Assembly (NCBI GenBank): GCA_012295275.1
Contig: CM022665.1
Coordinates: forward strand, 2,136,667-2,166,666
Origin: Chrysomallon squamiferum
Lineage: Eukaryota; Mollusca; Gastropoda; Neomphalida; Peltospiridae
DNA: 30,000 nt
Direction: 5' to 3'
Positions within the stretch are counted from its first letter, which is position 1, and every line of letters starts with the position of its first letter. A model generated the notes under the pieces. It was not told the DNA's origin. It worked only from the letters and a program-made list of their open reading frames with translations, and did no database searches. Below are positions 20,101 through 29,699 of the stretch, in pieces. The position numbers were made by a program, and so were the translations under genes.

Positions 20101-20121
20101 TATTTATTTATTTATTTATTT

Positions 20122-20181
<60 letters not shown>

Positions 20182-20210
20182 TTTTTCTTCTTCTTCTTCT
20201 TCTTCTTCTT
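20101..20210. repeat. ATTT - ATT - TTC compound array
   Basis: (TTTA)n to about 20132, (ATT)n to 20180, then about eight TTC units at 20187-20210. Confidence 0.95.
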
Positions 20211-20394
20211 TTTTAACCAAACTGTAGTCTCAGTTATGTATTTTCATAACGTCACGTATTCTCGTTTTGTTTCAACATGCATTGTATTCGGGTTAACAAA
20301 AAGTTCGGCGTTGCTTTTATTTTTGAACCTGCCTACATTATATGGCGTCGTGGTATTTTCTGTCACATTTTTTAATTTTGTTTAGTATAGGGTT

Positions 20395-20590
20395 TTCCGT
20401 TCCAATTACCATTGTTTTCATTCAACAAGATGACCTTTGACCTCCATGTGGCCTAACATGTCTCCGTTCAGAAAGGCCACGACAAAATATATGATGTGTC
20501 AAATGTCATTGTCTTTTGTGACAGGAAGTGAATGCTATGACACCCTCGCCTCGAGACCAACAGTGTCACGTGACCATGACAGTTTTAAAA
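20395..20590. promoter_or_regulatory. Candidate cis-regulatory module: DR1 nuclear-receptor element and CLEAR-type E-box
   Basis: TGACCTTTGACCT at 20431-20443 is the exact complement of the DR1 consensus AGGTCAAAGGTCA, bound in animals by HNF4, RXR heterodimers and COUP-TF. GTCACGTGAC at 20565-20574 is an exact palindromic E-box of the CLEAR type, bound by the TFEB/MITF and USF families. Between them lie an ETS-like GGAAGTG (20524-20530), repeated TGTCA words, and an inverted pair GTGGCCT (20448-20454) / AGGCCAC (20474-20480). Motifs are seen directly; enhancer function and target gene are inferred. Both consensus matches are long enough to be uncommon by chance. Confidence 0.45.
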
Positions 20591-20734
20591 AACGATATGA
20601 GAAAAATAGATTTTGAAGTCATATGCCTTATTTACAGAATATTAATTATGTGCATAAATTATCCAAAAATGGAACCATTTAATATTCAGACATGCACGTG
20701 CATATAACAATAATACGATCGCACAAACGACCAT

Positions 20735-20882
20735 CATCAGTATTAATAATAATAACAACAATAGCAGCAACAGCAACAGTAACAACAAACAATAATAGTA
20801 GTAGTAGTAGTAGTGGTAGCAGTTATGGTAGTAGTAAGCAGTAGTAGCAGTAGTTGTTGTAGTAGTAATAATAATAATAAAA
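20735..20882. repeat. Mixed AAC/AGC/AGT/AAT triplet tract
   Basis: Triplet-periodic region that passes from AAT and AAC units through AGC to AGT and back to AAT. Confidence 0.85.
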
Positions 20883-21350
20883 AGAAATTAAGGATTTCAA
20901 TAATTTAATCAACAACCAACCAATAACAGTTTTAATTTATTTTTCATAAATTTTTTTTAATGTCTTTACTTATTTTCCATTTTTTTCTTCTTCAGTTGTT
21001 TTTTTTTTTTTTTTTTTTTCCATTTGTTTAAATTTGACATTAATGTTGTGAACAAGGAAGTCTGGATTAGACTAATAGTAACAAATAAAATAAACATTTA
21101 TAACTGTAAACTGAACTGGAGTTAATGTTTTGGTAAAGAAATGTCTGCTGGCATGTGTAAAGACCTGCTATATATCACAAAATGCTTTAATGAGTGGAAG
21201 TCAAAACACAAGCGTCACCAGGTGCTTTGCAAAATTGAAATTATCCAGAGACGTCATTTTTTTTTCTTTCTTTTTTTTTTTTTTTTTTTTTTTTAAATAT
21301 ATGTCAAAAGAAATTTCTACAAAGAAAGGAAAAATTAATTATAATATTAA
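20883..21350. other. Unique stretch interrupted by T runs, no gene seen
   Basis: AT-rich DNA with T runs at 21000-21019 and 21275-21294. A plus frame at 21130-21354 lacks an ATG start and runs through poly-Phe. Confidence 0.4.
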
Positions 21351-21353
21351 CTA

Positions 21354-21388
21354 AAATAAATAAATAAATAAATGGACAAAATAACAAA

Positions 21389-21431
<43 letters not shown>

Positions 21432-21526
21432 ACAAATGAACAAATAAACAAATAAATAAATAAATGGACGAATACACAAATAAACAAATAAACAAACAAA
21501 TAAATAAATAAATAAATAAATAAATT
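21354..21526. repeat. Long degenerate AAAT array with AAAC and AATGGAC variants
   Basis: About 170 bp of AAAT units. AAAC and ATGGAC variants recur (aaatggac at about 21370 and 21464), hinting at a loose ~94-bp higher-order duplication. Confidence 0.9.
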
Positions 21527-21595
21527 AAAATAATTTAATTTCAAGTAATTAAATTTTATGAATTAATTCATAATAGATAAATTAATAAAAAGACG

Positions 21596-21721
21596 ATAAT
21601 AATAATATTATTATTATTACTAATATTACTACTAATAATAATCGTATTATTAATATCATTATTATTATTGCCACTGTCATGATCATCAGTATTATAACTA
21701 TTATTTTTATTATTATTATTA

Positions 21722-21813
<92 letters not shown>

Positions 21814-21900
21814 AATATTATTATCATTGTTGTTGTTGTTATTATGACAATAGTAATAAATAATACTGATAATAATAATAATAATATTAACAACAACAAC
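21596..21900. repeat. Large ATT/AAT compound array with palindromic junction
   Basis: This starts with a perfect 22-bp AAT/ATT palindrome (21596-21617), passes through mixed ATT/ACT/ATC units, then about 35 ATT units (about 21703-21812), GTT units, and a terminal inverted AAT run (about 21866-21888). Open frames on both strands (poly-Ile, poly-Asn) are artefacts. Confidence 0.95.
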
Positions 21901-21949
21901 CACAGTAATGAAGACGATGACGAAAACAATGAGGGGAAAAAAAAAATCT

Positions 21950-22290
21950 AGTTATGGAAATTTCTGTCCACAAACAATTACGTTAAAAACATTCAGTGAT
22001 TCATACTTTGACCTCATCAATTATTGAATGTTGGACGTCTAGACCACAAAGAAATGGTAAAAAAAAAAAACGAAATTAAAAACTATGGAAACAAAAGATA
22101 ATATTATTTTTAAAAACGTGCGAAAATGCGTGCTAACTGAAGTAAAAGTTTAGTGATGAATATATGTTATCATCAGAAAAATAAAAATGATGATTAAAAC
22201 AAAATAACAATAATAAAATTACATCTTAAAAAGTCGTGAAGTAAAATATTATATTTGTTAATATTGGAAAATTGTTAACCCGTTATTGAT
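21950..22290. other. AT-rich unique stretch, no gene seen
   Basis: No open frame, RNA or repeat family was recognised. Confidence 0.4.
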
Positions 22291-22297
22291 TAATAAG

Positions 22298-22526
22298 ATA
22301 TATATATATATATATATATATATTTTATATCAGTGATATAAGTAACCTTGTTATTAATTCACTAGTATTATTTTTTATATTATATATAAGTATAAACACT
22401 GAAATCAGATGAAATTATTACTTTAATTTTATTTACCAAGACATATATATGCACATGTATTTATATTTTTATATTTATTACTTTACATGAAATAATAATA
22501 ATAATAATTATATATATATATATATA
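22298..22526. repeat. TA-rich region with three dinucleotide arrays
   Basis: TA arrays at 22298-22322 and 22507-22526 with shorter TA tracts between, and an AAT array at about 22491-22507. Confidence 0.85.
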
Positions 22527-22599
22527 AACCATATTTTACTTATTTTACTTTTTTTTTTATCTAAATGTATAAATGTTCTTACTAATTATTAATTATACA

Positions 22600-22705
22600 T
22601 TTGCTATGTATGTGTCTGTGTATCTGTGTGTATGTCAGTGTTTGTACATCTGTGTATTTTTGTGTATGTACGTGCGTGTGGGCGTGCGTACGTATGATAG
22701 TTATG
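22600..22705 (+). repeat. Cryptic TGTG/TATG tract
   Basis: GT-rich degenerate simple sequence similar in character to 13080-13275. Confidence 0.75.
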
Positions 22706-22739
22706 ACATAAGCATGTATGTATTTATTTATTTTCTTTT

Positions 22740-22895
22740 CTTTTTCTGAGAATTAATTACATTCTCTGTTCTTTATTGGTTTGATCTGCTCTTTTTGACA
22801 GCACACGGAATTGGGTTTACGACGGACAAAAATGCAAATGAACAAGGCTTTGAAAGAATGCATTTGTTTTAGTGTTTGGTCACAGACAAACATCT

Positions 22896-22930
<35 letters not shown>

Positions 22931-23470
22931 TGTTTCAACATGGCGATATTTTTTTGAACTGTTATGAAGTAACAATCTAGACTTGCACATCTCAAATAAA
23001 GGCTGTGAAACTGTATCTGTTTTCCCTCTCTCCACGCTTGATGTCATTTAGAAATTTATCAGTCAAAGAATATAAGGCGTTGTCATATAATGCTGTGTTA
23101 CAATATTTCAAGGCGTTGCAATTTTCATAGAAGCGCACGCAGAACGGAATTTTTAAAACGGCCGACATAAATCTAAATGTAAAAAGTTCAACGCTTACAT
23201 CTCGCCTTTCATGGCGCTTGTCGCAAGCTAGACAAATGTTGTCGTAAGTTTTGAAAAAAAAAAAGCTTAGAGGATGACACCCTAAAGCAAAATCTGATAT
23301 GCACTCAAAGGTAATAACTCAACCATTGTCTCATACACATTTTTGTATATCGTTAAAATTGCTACATGCGTTTTGAAAAATGGCAGTCTTAAGAATGTTT
23401 TAGATGGGCAAAAAAATATAAATTTAAAAACAGACAGAAAAGAGAAAACTGAAAATACAAAGAAATATAT
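22740..23470. other. Unique stretch around a poly-A run, no gene seen
   Basis: A 27-A run lies at 22904-22930. Downstream, 23100-23240 contains several CpGs and a 9-bp direct repeat AAGGCGTTG (23074-23082, 23110-23118). No gene was recognised. Confidence 0.35.
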
Positions 23471-23474
23471 ATCA

Positions 23475-23510
23475 CAAGAGAGAGAGAGAGAGAAAGAGAG
23501 AAAGATAAAA
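23475..23510. repeat. Imperfect GA array
   Basis: GA/GAAA units. The A-rich DNA around it encodes an artificial Lys/Asn-rich frame (23343-23627, not ATG-initiated). Confidence 0.85.
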
Positions 23511-23629
23511 AAAAAATGTTTTAAAAGAATAAAAAAAATAAATGAAAAAATTCTAAATTTCGAAAAGAGTTATTGTTTCATAAACAATAATGTTTTGTTT
23601 AGCAATATAGAGTCTATTTTTTTCTAAAT

Positions 23630-24210
23630 AGAAGCATATCTGTATATGGAAATGAAAGAGAAAAGAAAATATAATGTTTCAGTTTGTATAATTATCAATA
23701 ATAATAAATTGAATAATATGTATTCTACAATCTCTCCCAGTTACTTGTACTATAATAATATTTTAATTAATCTTTTAATCATTAATTTAAAGTACACTCT
23801 AAATTTAATTTAAAAAAAAAAAAAAAAAAACGATTATAACGAAAACGTATCTTTAAGCTAAAAAAAAATTCCAATCTTTATTTTTATATATATATATCGC
23901 TAGTATGTGATATAATTGCTTTCCTATTTTAAAAATCCCCTACATTTAATTTTATTTTAACCATCCAATGAAAATTTCAAAAACTCACCCGAGTTCTGTA
24001 TTGTGAGCCTATTTCTACTTTTTATTATTGATAATTAAGAAAAACCAAAAAAAAAAAAAACAGGATAATTTTTCGTATCTTCTGTTTGCATCAAACAATA
24101 CTTTTGCTGTTTCTTGCAGCTGCCTTCATTCCAATAAGAAAACAACCCATTGTATAACCCTAATTTTGTTTAAAATATACTGTCATAGACAGATATACCT
24201 ATGTAAATAA
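23630..24210. other. AT-rich unique stretch, no gene seen
   Basis: Contains A runs at about 23811-23830 and 24047-24060 and a short TA tract at 23886-23897. No gene, RNA or repeat family was recognised. Confidence 0.4.
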
Positions 24211-24211
24211 A

Positions 24212-24296
24212 TTATTTATTTATTTATTTATTTATCTTATTTTTGTTATTATTATAATATTTTTATTTTTATTTATTTTTATTTTTTTATTTTTTT
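24212..24296. repeat. ATTT-rich degenerate array
   Basis: (ATTT)n at about 24214-24235, continuing as degenerate ATTTTT units. Confidence 0.85.
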
Positions 24297-24348
24297 GTCT
24301 ATTCACTATTATTGTTTACTGTCGTTATGTTCTTCTAACCTCAGATAG

Positions 24349-24579
24349 TCTGTTTATTATAATCATCTTGGTTTTATTTTACATTTCTTAATTACTTTGT
24401 CACAACACCTTCAACTTCTGACCACTTCTAGAACCGTGCAACTGTTGAAGTCATACGAACATCTGTTTCATCTGCAAGAAACGTATAAATTATGCAACAA
24501 ATGGCGTCGTGTTATGAGAAGTATTCTGACTTCTGTATATACTACAAGTATATATGACGTAGCGAGATCAGCTATGTAA
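24349..24579 (+). other. Unrecognised open stretch, 77 codons, possibly chance
   Basis: One plus frame is open from just after a TAG at 24346-24348 to a TAA at 24577-24579. The last ~60 codons are of normal complexity and amphipathic (for example KSYEHLFHLQETYKLCNKWRR), with no ATG near the beginning. A TTCTAG near 24431 could be a splice acceptor, which would make this a terminal exon. No clear AATAAA signal follows closely and no family was recognised. Confidence 0.12.
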
Positions 24580-24612
24580 CCAGTCTCAGGACATTATTCA
24601 CACCCAGCTGAT

Positions 24613-24640
24613 AAATGAATGAATGAATGAATGAATGAAT
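24613..24640. repeat. AATG tetranucleotide array
   Basis: About seven TGAA units. Confidence 0.95.
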
Positions 24641-24937
24641 GCTTTAACGAAACCACAGCACGAAAACTATATCGGCTATCAGGTGTCAAACAAAAGGTAA
24701 ATACAACAAAATGGTAAAGTCCAGCTGATCTTCATGTAGTTGCTAAAACACACTAATTCTAATTTGTCCTGTTTTATAATCATTTGATAATATCATATTC
24801 TGTTTACTTCTAAGGACAAAATTCTAAATTTTCTTTTGGTTTTCGTGTTTTGACGATTTAAAAAAAAAAAAAAAAAAAAAAACGTATATAATCGTTTCCA
24901 GTTCATTAATCTGTTTGATGTAAACAAATACACTTAA

Positions 24938-24941
<4 letters not shown>

Positions 24942-25002
<61 letters not shown>
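24942..25002. repeat. CT dinucleotide array, about 61 bp
   Basis: About 30 uninterrupted CT units, the reverse-complement class of the GA array at 17315. Minus frames reading Arg-Glu repeats come from it. An A run at 24860-24882 lies upstream. Confidence 0.95.
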
Positions 25003-25006
<4 letters not shown>

Positions 25007-25009
25007 TAA

Positions 25010-25980
25010 CAACTATATTGAAATATTTAATCATTACAGATACACAATAATAATAAACGAAATTCGAGCTTATTTTATCATCTGGACGAAAAACAGCCGG
25101 AAAGATAAAAAAGATGAACAGATCGAAAGAATGTCAACCGACTGTCAAGTTGGCGCATGGGTAGATTGGTGGATGGAAGGAGTAACGAACGGATAGCTGG
25201 ACGGACAGAAAGGAAAGACAGCAGTTACAAGAACACTTATTTAAAACAGACTGAAAACAGACAGAAATATCATTCAGCGCAGATGACCAGTGAGTTCTGA
25301 AACAGACCAGTTGGTCATTATGTTAAATCCCGTTAATAACCGCTCCAAAAATGTTTCTCAAGGCGACAGTGTTGACATTAGCACGTTCACGCTTTGTGGC
25401 AGTTAACGATGATCAGTTTGCTCAGAAGTCACCTGCTCCTCTCATATTTGCTATGTTTATTTTCTCATTTTGGATTGTAATTTAATTTTGAGAAACACCA
25501 ATAAGTGAAAAAGCACTTTTTTTTAGAAAAACAGAACGAAGTGGATTTTTTTCTTCGAACTACTCTTTGTAATGAGAACGACTGGATTAATTAGTGTGAT
25601 TTAACAATGTACTCATGAATGATGTATGACTGTTAAAATCATATTGTCTGAAATTCAATTACCATTTAGCAGCTCTAACTAATAATTAACAAAAACTCTT
25701 TGAAATTACATTAAAATTCATATCCATAATTTATAATGTTCAGTTATATATATTTTTTATTACACTGCAGGGTGGTGTGACTGTATTATGGTGGGCAACC
25801 CCAGCACTAGATGTATATATTTTATTTGACAGTTATTTGTAGATAGAAAAGTGTTCTTTTTAGTTTAAATTACTGTGACCATCATCAAAAGTTAAAGTTT
25901 TTGGAGGCTGTATTCAATAATTTTCTCTAAAGCAGCTGTTCGGCAGTGTGTCCACGCGCACGTGCACAAACTCACACGCA
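25010..25980. other. Long unique stretch, no gene recognised
   Basis: About 950 bases of complex DNA. 25160-25260 is rich in GGAT/GGAC/ACAG words, suggesting a decayed tetranucleotide tract. The rest is AT-rich. No open frame, RNA gene or motif cluster stands out. Confidence 0.4.
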
Positions 25981-25987
25981 CACAAAT

Positions 25988-26032
25988 AAATATATATATA
26001 TATATACACACATACATACATACATATATAAT
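25988..26032. repeat. TA then ACAT array
   Basis: TA units followed by ACAT units, after a CA-rich stretch at 25955-25985. Confidence 0.9.
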
Positions 26033-26215
26033 TACAACATGCTATTGCCGAATACTTACAAACAGTAATTGGAAGGGAGGCAACTCCAAGTTACGTTTGT
26101 TTATGACAGGTTAAGGAAAGGTAAGTTGACTCAACATTACGATATTATGCTTGGTAATACTATCTGTTTCCTTTCCAACAAAGAGAGCAAAACAAACTAA
26201 GCAAAGCAAAGTAAC

Positions 26216-26355
26216 AACAATAACAACAGTAGCTGTAGTAGTAATAGTAGTAGTTAAAATAATAATGATGATAATAATACTAATAAGAAGAAGAAGAAGA
26301 AGAAGAAGAAAAAGAAACAATAATAATAAATGCTATTTATTTATTTATTTATTTA
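26216..26355. repeat. Mixed triplet tract, GAA array and ATTT array
   Basis: AAC/AGT/AAT units, about eight GAA units (26286-26310), AAT units, then (TTTA)n at 26333-26355. Plus frames with Arg or Lys runs are repeat translations. Confidence 0.9.
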
Positions 26356-26515
26356 TATTTTTTTCGGTTTGAGAAACTTACAGAGAAATCTCATAAATAA
26401 TCAATTAAACTCTGAATTAAGACTGCCAAGAAGAAATAAATAGTTTTACTGTTATAAACAAAACGAAATTTTAACAATAAGGAAATATTCGTGTGGTTTA
26501 TTTCATTATACAAAA

Positions 26516-26541
26516 ATAAAAAATAAATAAATAAATAATAA

Positions 26542-26581
<40 letters not shown>

Positions 26582-26615
26582 TTAAATAAAATAAATGAAT
26601 AAATAAACAAATAAA
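26516..26615. repeat. AAAT - AAT - AAAT array
   Basis: AAAT units, about 12 AAT units (26543-26578), then AAAT/AAATG units. Confidence 0.9.
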
Positions 26616-26639
26616 TAAGAAAAAAAGAATGACATATTC

Positions 26640-27200
26640 GGGTGATTTCTTCGACTCTGACAACTGCACTATGTTGTTTGTGCTGGCTGGATTCAGGTTC
26701 TGATTTAGAACATAATCACAAGATAGGCCCTGGGAGCTGGCCAAGGTCCTTTTTCAAAACCGTTCTATTATCACAGCCAATTGTGTTCAATAAATCAGTT
26801 CAATACAGTAGAAAGTAAACACTCGCTTGATGGCGCTGTTTGACGAAGATAACCTTTCCTTTAAATGCTGAGTCGAACTACCTTTCCAACCTGTACACCT
26901 GACAGGTGCATGTTTGAAGTCGAAGATAATAAAACTTGAATACCTCGGCTAACTTAAAGCCCAAACCGTTTCATGTGTGCCTTGCCTGAACTAATTCAAA
27001 CAACGTCCTAATGTCCAAACGGTTGGACTCGGTGATAATTTTGGTGGAGCTAATATCGACGTAACGAGGCATGTTGGTAATGATTTGTTTGTAGCAGGTC
27101 AGACGAACGTCTCCACGATTTTGAGTAATGATTCGATTCAGAACAGGTCAAACTGATGTGTCCTGTATGCTGAGTGATAGCTTCATTGAAAAAGACATAT
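26640..27200. other. Complex block with E-box palindrome and a 48-49 bp diverged tandem repeat
   Basis: Non-repetitive, moderately GC-rich DNA. It contains CACCTGACAGGTG at 26896-26908 and two similar segments spaced 48-49 bp at about 27074-27104 and 27122-27153, each with GTAATGATT and CAGGTCA. A minus-strand frame (27050-27283) has NHY at a 16-residue interval because of the repeat. It starts at a non-ATG codon or inside a TA array and was not recognised. Confidence 0.35.
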
Positions 27201-27210
27201 TTAACAGGCA

Positions 27211-27221
<11 letters not shown>

Positions 27222-27242
<21 letters not shown>
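27222..27242. repeat. TA dinucleotide array
   Basis: About ten TA units. Confidence 0.9.
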
Positions 27243-27287
27243 CCAGCAGAACTATCATGATTTTTTTTTTTTATAACAATCACTAAT

Positions 27288-27410
27288 TATCATCACCATC
27301 ATCTTCATCATCATCGTCATTGTTATTATTGTTAATTATTATTGTTATTATTATTATTATTGTTATTGTTATTGTTATTCTTATTGTTATTATTATCATT
27401 AGTATTATTA

Positions 27411-27482
<72 letters not shown>
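27288..27482. repeat. ATC - GTT - ATT triplet array, about 195 bp
   Basis: ATC/ACC units, then mixed GTT/ATT units, then about 22 pure ATT units. The most homogeneous part is at the right end, a typical gradient of age across an expanding array. Confidence 0.95.
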
Positions 27483-27484
<2 letters not shown>

Positions 27485-27642
27485 CCCATTGTTATTATAA
27501 ATTACTGAATATTCTTTTTATGCTGTTTCTTTTTTTAATGGAGAAACTGTCTTTAAAGTTCCAAACACAAAACAATACGACGCATCTAGAAACCAGTAAC
27601 AATCTTTATACATAAGCAATGTATTTTTTCTGTCTATTTATC

Positions 27643-27720
27643 TATTTAATTAATTTAATTTAATTTAATTTAATTTTATTTTATTTTATTTTATTTTATT
27701 TTATTTTATTTTATTTTATT

Positions 27721-27751
<31 letters not shown>

Positions 27752-27780
27752 TTTTATTTTATGTTATTTTATTATTATTT
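27643..27780. repeat. TTTAA - TTTTA - TTTA array series
   Basis: (TTTAA)n at 27643-27673, about ten TTTTA units at 27674-27722, TTTA units to about 27752, then TTTTA/ATT units. Three related repeat units follow each other with sharp borders. Confidence 0.95.
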
Positions 27781-27789
27781 ACTTCTTTT

Positions 27790-28310
27790 TTTTTCACTTC
27801 CACTTTCACAAAAGTAGCAACTTCGGCTGTTTTGCGGTAGTTAATGTTTTTGCATCACTGGCAGAAATATGTGAGTTTTATACTTGCGAGATCAATAACG
27901 TGACAAATATTTACCCTGATAAAAAAAAAAGTTTTTTTTTAAAGGTCTGAAGAGGAATGTAAATCAAACAGTCGATGGAGTTTTAATAGATATCCAATTA
28001 GAGATCATGAAACAGAATTAACTTTCACATTAGCCTAGCTGTTGTATTTCATGTTTGGGTTATAAACTGGGAGATGGTCGTAAACAAACTATTCGTGTTT
28101 TTTCCATTGCAAACTGTTATTGAAAAAGCGAAACGATTTCGACGATATTTTTTTTATTTATTTTACAAAATTGCCATTTACTAATGTAAAACGAATGGGA
28201 ATCATTTATCTAGGTGCACTGTGTAATGAAAGTCGCTGATAATAACAGCTACTTTCAGCAGTCGCGTACTTAATGTACAAATTTACCCACATATATACAC
28301 ACCATACATC
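27790..28310. other. Unique AT-rich stretch, no gene seen
   Basis: Complex sequence with no recognised gene, RNA or repeat. Confidence 0.4.
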
Positions 28311-28316
28311 ACCTAA

Positions 28317-28369
28317 CAAACAAACAAATTTATAAATAAACAAATAAACAAATAAATAAAATTAAGAAA

Positions 28370-28416
<47 letters not shown>

Positions 28417-28439
28417 AATAATAATAATAATAATAATAA
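28317..28439. repeat. AAAC/AAAT units, then GAT array, then AAT array
   Basis: AAAC/AAAT units (28317-28362), about 15 uninterrupted GAT units (28371-28415) and eight AAT units (28416-28439). Confidence 0.95.
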
Positions 28440-28479
28440 GTACATAAATATACACCGTATTAAATTTTCTATTGCATCT

Positions 28480-28600
28480 TTTTTCTTTTCTTTCTTTTTT
28501 TTTGTTTTGTTTTTTGTTTAGTTTTTTCCTTCTTCTTTTTTTTTTTTTTTTTTTTCTCTTATTTTTGTTGTTGCTGTTGTTGTTTTAATAACTAAAATAA
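28480..28600. repeat. T-rich tract with T runs and TTG units
   Basis: T runs at about 28493-28502 and 28537-28555, and TTG/CTG units at 28567-28584. Confidence 0.8.
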
Positions 28601-29080
28601 ATAAGCGTTATTTATAATAAATTTTAGAAATAAAATACAATAAAAGCAGTTAAGAACAATAGGAAAATAATGAGTTTATGTCCAACCATTTTTTCATAAT
28701 TTATTTGCTGGTATTAATAGAGATGTTTTCAGTTTTAAGTCTGAACCAAATGCATATGAAATTCAATTTTTGAATTTACTCTTCAGTAAGAAAAACAGAA
28801 CATAAATTTCCGTTCGGCTGTATTTAAAACGTGAGGAAAGCAAAATGTTAAAAAATATATTTAAAATATTAGTGTATTTACTTAGAGCTGTCAGAAATGT
28901 TACTGACACATTAGATGTTATTTTTGTAGCACTCTAAACAAAGTTAATGTACGGCAGTTCGTGGTATATCTAAACTACCAACATAAATCACGGCACTAAC
29001 AGATTCGTAATTAACTTTTCCGGTTTACCGTAACACGGACAATAAACAACTACACAACCTTAATAAGCTGTTGCCAAAAG
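28601..29080. other. Unique AT-rich stretch, no gene seen
   Basis: No gene, RNA or motif cluster was recognised. Confidence 0.4.
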
Positions 29081-29121
29081 CAAAAAAAAAAAAAAAAAAA
29101 AAATAAAAATAAAATAAATTA

Positions 29122-29187
<66 letters not shown>

Positions 29188-29225
29188 AATAAATAAATAA
29201 ATAAAATTAAAAATAAAAAAAAGAA
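29081..29225. repeat. A run, AAT array, AAAT array
   Basis: About 22 A, then AAAT units, about 18 AAT units (29124-29180) and AAAT units to 29205. Confidence 0.95.
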
Positions 29226-29379
29226 AGAAATAGAAGTGTTTTTACTGAATTCTAACACAAGCTATTTCCAAATTAGCGCAAAGTTAATTTATCTGTGTGA
29301 GGTCCCGTTAGACTACTTCATAATATTCGTGCACCTTTCTCCAACTTCCACTTTTGTCTGACACTTGCACTATACACAT

Positions 29380-29519
29380 GCAAAATATATAAATATATAT
29401 ACATATACATATGTAAAATAAATGATGCTTACATACACATAAATATATATATATATACATAAAAAGAAACACACAGAGAGAGAGAGGCAGACAGACAGAC
29501 TGTCAGACAGACACACAAA

Positions 29520-29551
<32 letters not shown>
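29380..29551. repeat. TA / GA / CAGA / TA compound tract
   Basis: TA and ACAT units, a GA array (29475-29488), CAGA units (29490-29510), then about 15 TA units (29523-29551). Confidence 0.9.
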
Positions 29552-29555
<4 letters not shown>

Positions 29556-29699
29556 CATACACAACTCTGTATCTCTACGTTCATTAAAAAAAATAATTTA
29601 AAATTTATAATAGCGATGGAATTATTTGATTCACAGTTCTGAAGGTCAGATGTGTCGGTTGCACAACGGACAATAAAAACGACATGACAAATAGACATA

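Noticed and set aside
21568-21951. Asn-rich and Ile-rich open frames on both strands
   Set aside because: Pure ATT/AAT array translation.
24824-25012. Minus-strand Arg-Glu repeat protein
   Set aside because: It is encoded by the CT array.
27050-27283. Minus-strand 77-codon frame with repeated NHY
   Set aside because: It begins in or near a TA array with no reliable start. The repeated residues follow from the DNA tandem repeat, and no family was recognised.
28371-28439. Possible CRISPR-like or satellite periodicity in GAT/AAT tracts
   Set aside because: There are no spacers and no repeat unit longer than a triplet; these are ordinary microsatellites.
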